Source: Bacillota bacterium (lineage in GTDB: Bacteria > Bacillota > Bacilli > Paenibacillales > UBA4045). From it: DNA of 64,000 nucleotides. The position numbers were made by a program, and so were the translations under genes. Position 1 is the stretch's first letter. Every line of letters begins with the position of its first letter. Positions 1 to 8,147 of the stretch are shown one piece after another. Location: positions 248,001-312,000 of the forward strand of contig JAEZQY010000029.1 in NCBI GenBank assembly GCA_023441055.1, given 5' to 3'. The notes beneath the pieces are model-generated. The model did no database searches. It saw only the letters and a list, made by a program, of their open reading frames with translations, and was not told the DNA's origin.

Positions 1-755
1 AGCCGAAATACATCCTGGCTCGTTGAGCTATTGTCCTGTAATTGCGGAACAATGAACAGCAGCCACCCTATCCCTGCAATGGGAATCAACTGAGGGATGA
101 GCCGCAGATAGTAGCGCAAGGCTGAATGGTGTCGGCGTCGATCAGACCACTTCTTACTGCGCAAGCATCCTCTAACTCCAAGCGCGACATATAGTAAGGT
201 TTGAATGCCTAGTGAGTAATCGATATAAGTATGCACTGGGGCCCCCGTTGCCGGTGCTTGTCCCTCGGTCAGTTGAATAATTCCTGCGCTTATCTCGTAT
301 GCATGCTCGAAGGTAGTAGTGAAGCTATTCAGCAGTACAGCTATAGCATATCCGCTGCTCGGAACGAAGCTATGCTGTGCGTGATAGCTTGATAATGCCC
401 CACTATGCTGGATACGTTGCGGCACGATACCCGAAGAACTAAGCGACCAGCCCAGACCGTAACGTTCACTTCCAGGCTGCGGGGAATACGACTCCTCCAG
501 CAATGAGGTGGACAACAATCTTACTCCTGATGCGCTTACCCCATCATTAGTATGCATAGAGAGCCATTTCCCCATGTCCGTTGCTGTACTAACGATCCCA
601 CCTGCACCACTGAACATTTGCTCCATCTCTGATATGGGTATGGCCGTTCCGTAGGCCGTAACATGCCCGAGAGGCAGCTCAGGAATCGGATCGCTAGCAT
701 TCACAGGTGATAGCGAGTCGTCCATGCCCAGCGGAGCGAACACCTTCGAGTACCT
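1..755 (-). pseudogene. 5'-truncated serine hydrolase (beta-lactamase class C family), runs off window edge
   Basis: A stop-free minus-strand frame runs from the window edge to an in-frame stop at 756-758. It encodes the C-terminal half of a PBP4*/class C beta-lactamase-like serine hydrolase: a PLGMDDS segment near the start, a GAGGIVST stretch, a YGLGW motif and an HSGAL (HxG-type) motif. Hydrophobic segments near the window edge suggest membrane helices after the catalytic domain. The N-terminal part, which should carry the SxxK nucleophile and the YxN motif, is missing. No start codon or ribosome site fits upstream; the frame stops and runs into the terminator of the next gene. I therefore read it as a 5'-deleted remnant. 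The 3' end lies outside the window, so the downstream membrane part may be intact. Confidence 0.75.
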
Positions 756-780
756 TTAAACAGCATACAAGGCACAATAA

Positions 781-809
781 TAAACCCCACCATTCACCGG
801 TGGGGTTTA
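781..809 (-). terminator. Rho-independent terminator of the FMN reductase gene
   Basis: Perfect 11-bp inverted repeat (781-791 with 799-809, 7-base loop) downstream of the reductase stop at 844. The hairpin plus flanks (772-820) is closely repeated at 1490-1539, with the same flanking words gcacaataa and gttcggttat. Confidence 0.75.
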
Positions 810-843
810 TGTTCGGTTATAGAACTAGACCTTCATTCATATA

Positions 844-1392
844 TTATACTTGATACTTCTTCACCAATGACACAAATGCATCGACAGCGGATTGCAAGAA
901 ACCAACCGTGTCTTGATTCGTAATTCCCCCGTCTTGACCTAGCAGTTCATGCACACTCGCAATATAAACCTCCGGTTGTTGTACAACCGGCATATTCAAG
1001 AATGTCAGCACTTGACGCAAGTGATGGTTCGCGCCGAAGCCGGCTAGATTACCTGGTGATTGGCTGACAATCAGAGCAGGCTTGCCATTCCAAACGTTCG
1101 ATCCGTATGGACGTGATGCAACATCCAATGCATTCTTCAAAGCAGCCGGAATAGAGCGGTTATGTTCCGGTGTTACAAAAATAACTGCATCCAATGCTTT
1201 CACTGTCTCACGGAAAGACGTATAAACTGCAGGGGGATTTTCATCAAAATCTTGGTTATATAGCGGCAGATTTGCGATTTCAACAAACTCAGCCTCATAT
1301 CCGCTAGGGAACAGGTTTACTATGTTTTGTGCCAGTTGCTGTGAGAAGGAGTTTTTTCTAGTACTGCCCAGTACGATTCCTATTTTTGCCAT
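844..1392 (-). CDS. NADPH-dependent FMN reductase (flavodoxin-like fold)
   Basis: A 182-residue protein of the NADPH-dependent FMN reductase family, cytosolic. These enzymes use NAD(P)H to reduce FMN, quinones or azo compounds. The N-terminal phosphate-binding loop is visible as GSTRKNSFSQ (about residues 9-18), followed by the TPEHNRSIPAALKNALD segment typical of the family (about 74-90) and a SQSPGNLAGFG loop. Length matches the family norm. The start is supported by AGGAGG seven bases upstream of ATG. It is monocistronic, with its own terminator at 781-809. The substrate cannot be inferred from sequence; azoreductase or quinone reductase activity are both possible. Confidence 0.88.
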   Translation of the reverse strand: MAKIGIVLGSTRKNSFSQQLAQNIVNLFPSGYEAEFVEIANLPLYNQDFDENPPAVYTSFRETVKALDAVIFVTPEHNRSIPAALKNALDVASRPYGSNVWNGKPALIVSQSPGNLAGFGANHHLRQVLTFLNMPVVQQPEVYIASVHELLGQDGGITNQDTVGFLQSAVDAFVSLVKKYQV

Positions 1393-1499
1393 GCTGTCAT
1401 CCTCCTAAAGTCCTATAAATGAGTTTGTTACACTAGAAATTATACCAAATAACTTTTTGTAAGTCAAGTCTGATCCCATAATGCACTGTGCACAATAAC

Positions 1500-1527
1500 A
1501 AACCCCGCCATCTTACGGGTGGGGTTT
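1500..1527 (-). terminator. Terminator of the chemoreceptor gene
   Basis: AAACCCC/GGGGTTT hairpin immediately downstream of the chemoreceptor stop at 1544. It is a near copy of the terminator at 781-809, including about 10 bases of flank on each side. Confidence 0.7.
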
Positions 1528-1543
1528 ACGTTCGGTTATTGAT

Positions 1544-3301
1544 CTACATTTTCACTTGTCTAATCATATCATTCAACTGTACGGATAACTGGGCCAGCAC
1601 CTCTGAATTTGCAGATATCTCCTCCGTGGAGGCACTTTGTTGCTGCGCGGTGGAAGCGCTCTGTTCAATTCCCGCTGACGCCTCCTCAGAAGCTGCTGCA
1701 ATGTTCTCTCCTGCTTTACTAACTTGATCACTATTCTGGGCAATGCTAGCTATGTTCGTCGTAATGTTATCAATTCTATCCCGCATCTCGGACACAGCTT
1801 GATTGATAGAATCGAATTGCGCTCGACTGGTTTGGATTTGTTGATTGCCTTTTTCAACAGCTGCATATCCAACCTCCAGAGATTGTGTCACCACTTGTGT
1901 CTCCCGTTGAACGCCGTCGACGATATCCGTAATTTCAGTAACCGAATTTCTCACTTGCTCTGCTAGCTTTTTAACTTCACCAGCCACAACTGCAAAGCCT
2001 CTTCCAGACTCTCCAGCACGGGCAGCCTCGATCGCCGCGTTGAGGGCGAGTAAGTTGGTTTGCTCCGCTACTTCCTGGATCACATCAACCAATGTTGAGA
2101 TCATCTGTGATTTGTCGTTTAACCCTTTAATCTTCTCAACGGATTCGGTGACTATGGTTGTAATCTCTACCATTTGCTTTACAGACTCATTGATTTGAAC
2201 CCTTCCTTCATTGGACAACTCATATACATTTTTGGAGACTTCCTTTAAAGCTTCACCATCTTGATTGGAATGAATAATTTTCATATTTAAGTCCTCAATT
2301 AACGCAGAGATTTCACTAGTCGAGCTTGCTTGTTCTTCTGCCCCAGCAGATAATTCTTGCATCGTCGATGCAATTTGCTGTGCTCCTGCACTTACTTCAT
2401 CGGCAGATTGGGTCAGCTCTTCGCTCTGACTGTTTACATGCTCAGATGTACTTGCGATACGCTTGATCATGTCTATTAAACTGATTTGCATTAGATTCAT
2501 GGATCTAGCCAATTGACCCACTTCGTCATTGGTCTTTATATTCAGCGCTTCACTTGTTAGATCCCATTCTGAAATCCTTTGAGCATGAGTAGTTAATTGA
2601 CGAAGGGGATTAACCATGCGGTTAGTAGATATATAGACCAGAATAAAACCAGCCACCAAAGCGATCCCGATCGTAATGAATAAGTTTGTAAGAACCTCAT
2701 TTGCTCCCTTATTGAAGTCCATCATATATGTACCTGCAGATACGACCCATCCCCAGTGTGGCTCCATTTCCGAGTATGTAATTTTGGGTGCTAATCGATC
2801 AGGGTTGTTAGGCAGACCGAACGTAAAGGTCGTATACCCCCCACCACTCATTCCTTTTTCAATAATATCCCGTTCAAAATAAAAACCAGTTTCATCCTGA
2901 GCATCCAACATCGTTAATCCCTCATTGGTAGGGTGAGCCAATTTCAAACCATTCTCATCCGTCACGAAGAAGTACCCATGTTCCCCCATCGTAATATTCA
3001 TATCAATGGGCCGCTGACCATTCTCGCCAATTTCCCCTAGCATATACACCTTCACACGTTCTTGAGCCTCTTCGAGCGCAATGTTCCCCGCTTCTACTTG
3101 TTCGTTCAACATGTCGATCATGCCAATGATCATACGAACATCATTTTTAAGTTGAGTTTTCCCTTCTTGATCCAGCGCATTTTTAGCCGTGTTGTAGTTT
3201 GTAAAACCGATTATGACGCTTGGGAGAACCAATAATAATAAGGCAATCATCAGAAATTTGGTCTTAATAGATAGATTATTGATTCTGAGTTTACTGGACA
3301 C
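1544..3301 (-). CDS. Methyl-accepting chemotaxis protein with Cache sensor domain
   Basis: A 585-residue transmembrane chemoreceptor. Order: TM1 (about 13-35), an extracytoplasmic single-Cache-type domain (about 40-205, with GYFFVTDENGLKLAHP and a GWVVSAGTYM end), TM2 (about 208-230), HAMP, and a long coiled-coil signalling domain. The highly conserved hairpin tip is present (EQTNLLALNAAIEAARAG then GFAVVAGEV), the region that binds CheA and CheW. The periplasmic-type Cache domain suggests a small ligand such as an organic acid or amino acid, but the ligand is not deducible. No che genes are near, so this is an orphan receptor feeding the main chemotaxis system. Confidence 0.93.
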   Translation of the reverse strand: MSSKLRINNLSIKTKFLMIALLLLVLPSVIIGFTNYNTAKNALDQEGKTQLKNDVRMIIGMIDMLNEQVEAGNIALEEAQERVKVYMLGEIGENGQRPIDMNITMGEHGYFFVTDENGLKLAHPTNEGLTMLDAQDETGFYFERDIIEKGMSGGGYTTFTFGLPNNPDRLAPKITYSEMEPHWGWVVSAGTYMMDFNKGANEVLTNLFITIGIALVAGFILVYISTNRMVNPLRQLTTHAQRISEWDLTSEALNIKTNDEVGQLARSMNLMQISLIDMIKRIASTSEHVNSQSEELTQSADEVSAGAQQIASTMQELSAGAEEQASSTSEISALIEDLNMKIIHSNQDGEALKEVSKNVYELSNEGRVQINESVKQMVEITTIVTESVEKIKGLNDKSQMISTLVDVIQEVAEQTNLLALNAAIEAARAGESGRGFAVVAGEVKKLAEQVRNSVTEITDIVDGVQRETQVVTQSLEVGYAAVEKGNQQIQTSRAQFDSINQAVSEMRDRIDNITTNIASIAQNSDQVSKAGENIAAASEEASAGIEQSASTAQQQSASTEEISANSEVLAQLSVQLNDMIRQVKM

Positions 3302-3564
3302 AATTATGCACTCCTAAGATGTTTTTCGTTTGGCGTCCCCATTTTCGATAGGATTGCCATTTTCGGAAGTCTTATAAGTCTTTTCATACATTTGACATTG
3401 TATCACCGGAGTCTAAAAGTAACAATCCATATTTCGACAAAAAACGACAGTTAATGTCGAGATAAGACTTCGTGACGAGTGCTTTTTACTTAACTTAAGT
3501 CAATGAACGCATACCACTTACACGGTAGAATGAGATCATCTTTTATACCCAAGGAGGATCCATT

Positions 3565-4254
3565 ATGCAACAACGAACAGCCGCGCGAATTGGAGGAATA
3601 TCATTAATTGTTATGGCGTTAGCCGCTTTTTTCTCATTTGGCTATGCGCATGGCACGCTTGTCAGCTTGGGGGATGCCGATGCCACGTTGAATCGTCTCT
3701 TATCATCTAACCTACTATTCAAGGCAGAGATCCTAGGATGGCTGATTATTTTGATTTGCGACATCCTTGTAGCTTGGGCATTTTACGTCTACCTAAAGCC
3801 CTACCATCACCATCTATCCTTGCTCGGCGCTTGGTTTCGCTTGATCTATACGGCGATTCTGGGTATGGCTATCCTGCATTTGATAGTCACCATGATTCTC
3901 ACGAGTCAAGCGAACGTGCAATCCCTATTGGAGACTCCGCAACTACAAGCGCATGTTATGTTATCACTAGCAGCCTTCGAATCCGCATGGTCGTTCGGAT
4001 TGATCGTATTTAGCGCGCATCTGCTGGTTATCGGCTTTGTCGCTTACAAAGCTGATCCGATTCCGCGATGGATCAGCATCTTATTGTTGATTGCAGCAGT
4101 CGGCTATATGCTCACGAATCTATTTCCATTCGTATATGCAGGAGAGAATAAGTTCCTTGATATTCTTACTATGATTCTTACTGTGCCGATGAGCGTTGGT
4201 GAGTTAGGCTTTGGGTTATGGCTGTTGCTTAGAGGCGGGAAATCCGTTTCTTGA
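3565..4254 (+). CDS. DUF4386 family integral membrane protein
   Basis: A 229-residue multi-pass membrane protein matching the DUF4386 family (RIGGISLIVMALAAFFSFGY opening, then a loop and five or six further hydrophobic segments). The start is set by AAGGAGG eight bases before ATG. Function of the family is unknown. Its 3' end overlaps the 3' end of the convergent Crp-like regulator by 26 bases. This tail-to-tail pairing may give antisense coupling, and the regulator may control this gene. The 263-base upstream region (3302-3564) carries no gene; it holds the divergent promoters for this gene and the chemoreceptor. Confidence 0.8.
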   Translation: MQQRTAARIGGISLIVMALAAFFSFGYAHGTLVSLGDADATLNRLLSSNLLFKAEILGWLIILICDILVAWAFYVYLKPYHHHLSLLGAWFRLIYTAILGMAILHLIVTMILTSQANVQSLLETPQLQAHVMLSLAAFESAWSFGLIVFSAHLLVIGFVAYKADPIPRWISILLLIAAVGYMLTNLFPFVYAGENKFLDILTMILTVPMSVGELGFGLWLLLRGGKSVS

Positions 4255-4807
4255 TTCTGCTGAGTGATTCCGGCGTAACTCCGAGATAGCTTGCCAGTTG
4301 ATGCTGAGGTACACGGTCGATCAGGCCCGGGCGTTTATGCAGCAGTGATTTGAACCGTTCTTCGGGCGCAGAAGCGATGAAGTCAGCAAAGTCCTCTGTT
4401 ACACGCCCGAAGATCTCCACGGTCATTCGGTTCGTCATTGATTCTAATTGCGGATACTTATTGTAGGTGTCATTAATCGTTGCAAGATCGCCAACAGCCA
4501 ACACACAATCCTCGAGACAAGTCAATGTATACTTGGACAGCTTGCTTTGCGCATGCTCATTATAGATGACGACCGCTTGCTCTTCTGTGTAGAAATTGCT
4601 GGTGACCTCTCGTCCAGATTCATCTACAGCATATTGTCGGATACAACCTTTCAGGATGAAATAACATTCCGTGGGGACGTCTCCCTGCCGAAGAAGAGTC
4701 GTACCCTTCTTATAATCATACACTCGAATCTCACTCGCGATTATCCGCTGCTCTTCTTCGCTAAACGACGTGTACTTCGTCAGATATTTGAGGACAATAT
4801 CTTTCAA
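4229..4807 (-). CDS. Crp/Fnr family transcription regulator
   Basis: About 192 residues: an N-terminal cyclic-nucleotide-binding-type beta barrel (about 20-110, with GTTLLRQGDVPTECYFILKG) and a short C-terminal helix-turn-helix ending QLASYLGVTPESLSRIKKR. Many Firmicute members do not bind cAMP. I choose the TTG start at 4807: an excellent AGGGAGGG site lies seven bases upstream and the resulting N-terminus MKDIVLKYL fits relatives. A GTG at 4831 would add eight residues. The gene is convergent with the DUF4386 gene, overlapping by 26 bases. The signal sensed is not evident; no cysteine cluster for an Fe-S centre is seen. Confidence 0.85.
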   Translation of the reverse strand: MKDIVLKYLTKYTSFSEEEQRIIASEIRVYDYKKGTTLLRQGDVPTECYFILKGCIRQYAVDESGREVTSNFYTEEQAVVIYNEHAQSKLSKYTLTCLEDCVLAVGDLATINDTYNKYPQLESMTNRMTVEIFGRVTEDFADFIASAPEERFKSLLHKRPGLIDRVPQHQLASYLGVTPESLSRIKKRISRL

Positions 4808-4843
4808 CCTTTTTCCCTCCCTCATATACACAATTACGCGCCA

Positions 4844-4878
4844 AAAATCCCTCCATCATGTTAATTTGGAGGGATTTT
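4844..4878 (-). terminator. Terminator of the 153-residue membrane protein gene
   Basis: AAAATCCCTCC / GGAGGGATTTT, an 11-bp stem with a 13-base loop. On the minus strand it ends in TTTTT, just downstream of the stop at 4899. Confidence 0.8.
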
Positions 4879-4898
4879 CGGAAATCATTCAGTTCCAT

Positions 4899-5360
4899 TC
4901 ACTGATTAGCGTCGATCCGATTACCTTCTCCTACTTCTACTTCCGCTGCTGGCTCTCTTTTGGCTAATTTTGTTGGTAACTGCCAGGCTGTAGCTACAGC
5001 TAACAACACAAAGATGATGTCAATGCCGCCAAAGAAATCAAAGAAGTTTTCGAAGAAAATAGAGAATACATCAGCGTTAAATATGCCTGAAATGCTCTCA
5101 TCGTAGTAATAGCCGAGAATTAAATATTTACCAAGCACGATTCCTAATAATCCGGCAATAACAGCAATGACTTGGTGTTCTACTTTCACTTTGCTTTTCG
5201 TAGCTAGAATGACTGCATAACCAGCTAATCCTCCGATCCCCCACGCAATGATTCCAAGCTCATAATCGGTCAGAATCGCAATGATCATCCACACCGCGCC
5301 ACCAATTATCGCAGCCACAAGCGCGTAAACAATAGCTAGTCCCGATTTTGTGTTCCCCAT
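4899..5360 (-). CDS. Small four-helix membrane protein, unknown function
   Basis: A 153-residue protein with four hydrophobic segments (about 9-34, 37-56, 63-86 and 95-130) and a charged, Glu-rich C-terminus (KREPAAEVEVGEGNR). I do not recognise a named family. The first helix pair is Gly/Ala-rich (YALVAAIIGGAVW). It is monocistronic with its own terminator at 4844-4878. Nothing in the neighbours points to a role. Confidence 0.65.
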   Translation of the reverse strand: MGNTKSGLAIVYALVAAIIGGAVWMIIAILTDYELGIIAWGIGGLAGYAVILATKSKVKVEHQVIAVIAGLLGIVLGKYLILGYYYDESISGIFNADVFSIFFENFFDFFGGIDIIFVLLAVATAWQLPTKLAKREPAAEVEVGEGNRIDANQ

Positions 5361-5572
5361 ATGTACATAACCCCCATCTAAATTGTAATTAGAAGGTTAA
5401 TTCTACATCATATTGTCTTTTCCTTTATTTATGTATATATTCTTACGTAATTTTCTTATTCGTCCTGCACGAAGGGAGATTTGTTTTAATGGCGACTACT
5501 TATATGGTGGTTTGGTCTTAAAACTGAATAGTAGGAAAAAAACAACATTAAAGGTGTGCAGGGATAACGCTA

Positions 5573-5594
5573 GGGCCATCCCTCGGGATGGCCC
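5573..5594 (-). terminator. Hairpin terminator after the VOC protein gene
   Basis: A perfect 10-bp stem (gggccatccc / gggatggccc) with a 2-base gap lies just past the stop at 5601. The T-tract is poor, so termination efficiency is uncertain. Confidence 0.55.
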
Positions 5595-5600
5595 TTCGTT

Positions 5601-6047
5601 CTACTTTTGGTCAATCTCCGTATAAACCTGGAAAGTTACACCGAATTTATCCGTGACATCACCGAATCCAGGGCTGAACGGTTCTTCTTTAAACGGAAAA
5701 TTGACTTGACCGTCTTGCCCAAGGGCTTCATAGATCTTTCTGGAATGCTCGACATTGTTCGTTGTGATGCAGATGGTTACCCGTTTCCCGATTCCTAGCG
5801 ATGGCGAACTGACTGGCGTATCCGATAACATCAGTTCTGTATCACCGACCTTTAACTTGGCGTGTGCCACAAGGTTCTTCATTTCTGCAGTAAAAGTATT
5901 GGGCATATCCGGCATCTCGCCATAAGTAGCCATAGAAAGGACTTCTGCGCCTAATACTTCTTTATAGAACGACATGGCTTCCCTCGTGCGTCCCTCTAAA
6001 GTGATATAAGGGGTAAGCTTAACAGTTATTGATTGATTCGGTTCCAT
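5601..6047 (-). CDS. VOC (glyoxalase/PhnB-like) family protein
   Basis: About 148 residues of the vicinal-oxygen-chelate superfamily, PhnB/YjdN-like subgroup: TPYITLEGRTREAMSFYKEV at the N-terminus, a GDTELMLSDTP strand in the middle and a CITTNN... second half ending in GDVTDKFGVTFQVY. Members are small metal-binding dimers related to glyoxalase and fosfomycin-resistance proteins, but PhnB-like members mostly have no known reaction. I place the start at the ATG at 6047 because a GAGGTG site sits nine bases upstream. The ATG at 6080 lacks one. Confidence 0.8.
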   Translation of the reverse strand: MEPNQSITVKLTPYITLEGRTREAMSFYKEVLGAEVLSMATYGEMPDMPNTFTAEMKNLVAHAKLKVGDTELMLSDTPVSSPSLGIGKRVTICITTNNVEHSRKIYEALGQDGQVNFPFKEEPFSPGFGDVTDKFGVTFQVYTEIDQK

Positions 6048-6172
6048 GTTAATGGACACCTCACTTGTTATTTTCGTCATTTTTTAGTTCTCACATATAT
6101 AGACGAAATACAAGTAAGAAATTCATCGGTCTAATCGCGTAGGAAACCCAAATCAGAAGGCTAAGAATGCCG

Positions 6173-7111
6173 TTACGAATGCTGTTCCAGCCATCTCAAT
6201 ATCGCTTGGTTTGTTTCTTCCGGCTTTTCTTGCTGGATCCAATGACCGCAGTCGAAGCTGATCACATCCACATTAGGGACGAATTTTATCAGATTTTCAG
6301 ACCTCGGGATCGCATCCCGGTCGCCGTAGATCATGAGAGCGGGTTGTTGGATGACAGGATCCACGTCCGCCAATAAACGCCAGTTGCGGTCAAGGTTCCT
6401 GTACCAATTTATGCTTCCGGTAAACCCTGATGTTTCGAATGCGGATACGAATACGGCCAGTTCGCTGTCGTTCATCAAGGGCTCGCCGAGCGGTGCTTCC
6501 GCGTTGGCAAGATTGATCATAGCCATACCGGGCTCAGGTGCTCTGAGAGGCTCGTTCTTGCGGTACAGGTTGCGAAGAAACCGAGACGTATTGTTATCCA
6601 ATACGGCGTCCGCGACGCCCGGCTGTCGATTGAAGTGGACAAAGTAATAGTCGCCGCCAAGTATTTGTTCCAAGAACTCGATCCAGGGGGTTTCCCCGCG
6701 CTCTTGATAGGGCAAGCTCAGGTTGATCACTTTATTGACGCGGCTTGGATGCAACAAGGTCAGTCCCCAAACGACCATCGCCCCCCAATCATGACCGACA
6801 AAGGTGGCATCCTCGTATCCATAGTGATCAAGAAGTGCGATGAGATCACCCGACAAGTGTGCAATGTCGTAGTCTGTTACTTCAGTCGGACGGGATGAGT
6901 TGCCGTACCCCCGCTGGTTCGGGACGATGACATGGTAGCCGGCTGCGGCAAGGGCGGTCATCTGATGACGCCAAGAAAAGGCATGCTCTGGCCAGCCGTG
7001 ACAGAGGACAATGGGTTTTCCGGCATTCTGCCTGCCTGCTTCATAAACTTCGAGTACCACACCGTTGACTGAAATCAGGGTGGGCTTGGGAAAATCGATT
7101 GGATTAAACAC
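6173..7111 (-). CDS. Alpha/beta hydrolase, epoxide hydrolase-like
   Basis: About 312 residues of the alpha/beta hydrolase fold. HGWPEH supplies the oxyanion hole (HGxP), GHDWG is the nucleophile elbow with Asp as nucleophile, YGDRDAI carries the acid, and DCGHW is the catalytic His near the C-terminus. The Asp nucleophile and HGxP motif are those of epoxide hydrolases and haloalkane dehalogenases. The GTG start at 7111 is preferred: AAGGAGG lies nine bases upstream, and a likely -10 (TATACT) sits at 7144-7149, so an ATG at 7141 would be at or ahead of the transcript start. It is divergent from a YafY/WYL regulator that may control it. Confidence 0.85.
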   Translation of the reverse strand: MFNPIDFPKPTLISVNGVVLEVYEAGRQNAGKPIVLCHGWPEHAFSWRHQMTALAAAGYHVIVPNQRGYGNSSRPTEVTDYDIAHLSGDLIALLDHYGYEDATFVGHDWGAMVVWGLTLLHPSRVNKVINLSLPYQERGETPWIEFLEQILGGDYYFVHFNRQPGVADAVLDNNTSRFLRNLYRKNEPLRAPEPGMAMINLANAEAPLGEPLMNDSELAVFVSAFETSGFTGSINWYRNLDRNWRLLADVDPVIQQPALMIYGDRDAIPRSENLIKFVPNVDVISFDCGHWIQQEKPEETNQAILRWLEQHS

Positions 7112-7143
7112 TAGAATCAAAACCTCCTTCTTGTAATACATGT

Positions 7144-7179
7144 AGTATAATAAACGAAGGGTGACACCTATTTGTCACC
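7144..7179. promoter_or_regulatory. Divergent control region with inverted repeat (candidate WYL-regulator operator)
   Basis: The 72-103 base gap between hydrolase and regulator contains an inverted repeat GGTGACA-6-TGTCACC (7160-7166 and 7173-7179) and a minus-strand -10 TATACT (7144-7149). A divergent gene pair with one dyad is the usual layout for local autoregulation. Binding is inferred. Confidence 0.5.
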
Positions 7180-7213
7180 GTTCTGAAAAACATTTAGAAA
7201 AAAGAGGGCAATT

Positions 7214-8128
7214 ATGGACAAAGTGGAGAGACTCATTTCGATTATCATGATATTGCTGAAAAAAGAGGTTGTTTCTGCGACGGAATTCTCAACACTATTC
7301 CAAGTTTCCAAAAGAACGATTATTCGTGATATGGAAACATTGAGCTTATCGAACATCCCGATCTACTCTATCACTGGGGTCAAAGGCGGCTACGGCATAA
7401 TGGAGGAATATAAGGTCGATAAGCGCCTTTTAAGCAGCTCAGATCTAGAGCATATATTAACTGCGCTCGGCGGATTGGAACAACTCCTCCTAACTGAAGA
7501 AGTTGAAAGAACGATCAAAAAAATAGAGGCAATGGTTAGTCCATTGTCTCTGAATCGTTCCATTCAACTGTCGTTTCATCATTGGGAAGGCAGGTCCGAG
7601 ATTCTCGATACCTTAAAGACATGTCAAGAATCTATTTTGAAGAAAAGGCTGGTTTCGTTTGATTACACGGATAAGGACGGGGCTGTAACGAATAGAATGG
7701 TCGAGCCCTATGAACTGCACTTTAGCGAAGCGAGCTGGTACTTGAAAGGTTTCTGTTTACATCGACAGAACGCTCGAACATTCAAGCTATCTCGGATCGA
7801 TCAGATGACGATGGATGAACGCGTGTTTCATCCAAGAGACGATTGGGCAGAGCAAGGTCGCGTTGCAAGTTATCAACCGCAGCTCGTCACGATTAAGGCA
7901 TGGATATCGCCTAGCATCAAGGATCAAATCATCGAAAGGTATGGTCGAAGAAGTATTGAAGAACATCGTTCTGGATCTTTATTAGCAACCATGTATGTCC
8001 CTCAGATTCGTTCGGGATTTCAATTCTTGGCAAGCTTCGGCACACAAATAAAAGTTATAGAGCCCAACACCTTTGTTGAGGACTTTCGCAATTACTTATA
8101 TCAAATGGTGGAGAACTACTCCTGTTAG
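7214..8128 (+). CDS. YafY/WYL-domain transcription regulator
   Basis: 304 residues. The N-terminal winged helix (about 1-60) has the DeoR-like FQVSKRTIIRDMETLSL recognition segment. The WYL domain follows (about 140-225; here WYLKGFCLHRQNARTFKLSR), then a WCX-like C-terminal extension. WYL regulators sense ligands, including nucleic acid fragments in some cases, and usually act on neighbouring genes. A GAGGG site precedes the ATG. The divergent hydrolase at 6173-7111 is the likely target. Confidence 0.88.
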   Translation: MDKVERLISIIMILLKKEVVSATEFSTLFQVSKRTIIRDMETLSLSNIPIYSITGVKGGYGIMEEYKVDKRLLSSSDLEHILTALGGLEQLLLTEEVERTIKKIEAMVSPLSLNRSIQLSFHHWEGRSEILDTLKTCQESILKKRLVSFDYTDKDGAVTNRMVEPYELHFSEASWYLKGFCLHRQNARTFKLSRIDQMTMDERVFHPRDDWAEQGRVASYQPQLVTIKAWISPSIKDQIIERYGRRSIEEHRSGSLLATMYVPQIRSGFQFLASFGTQIKVIEPNTFVEDFRNYLYQMVENYSC

Positions 8129-8147
8129 ATAGAAATCAGAATGCAGC

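Noticed and set aside
5413..5625. Plus-strand open frame of about 70 codons between the 153-residue protein and the VOC gene
   Set aside because: It has no ribosome site, ends inside the VOC gene on the opposite strand and crosses the terminator hairpin at 5573-5594.
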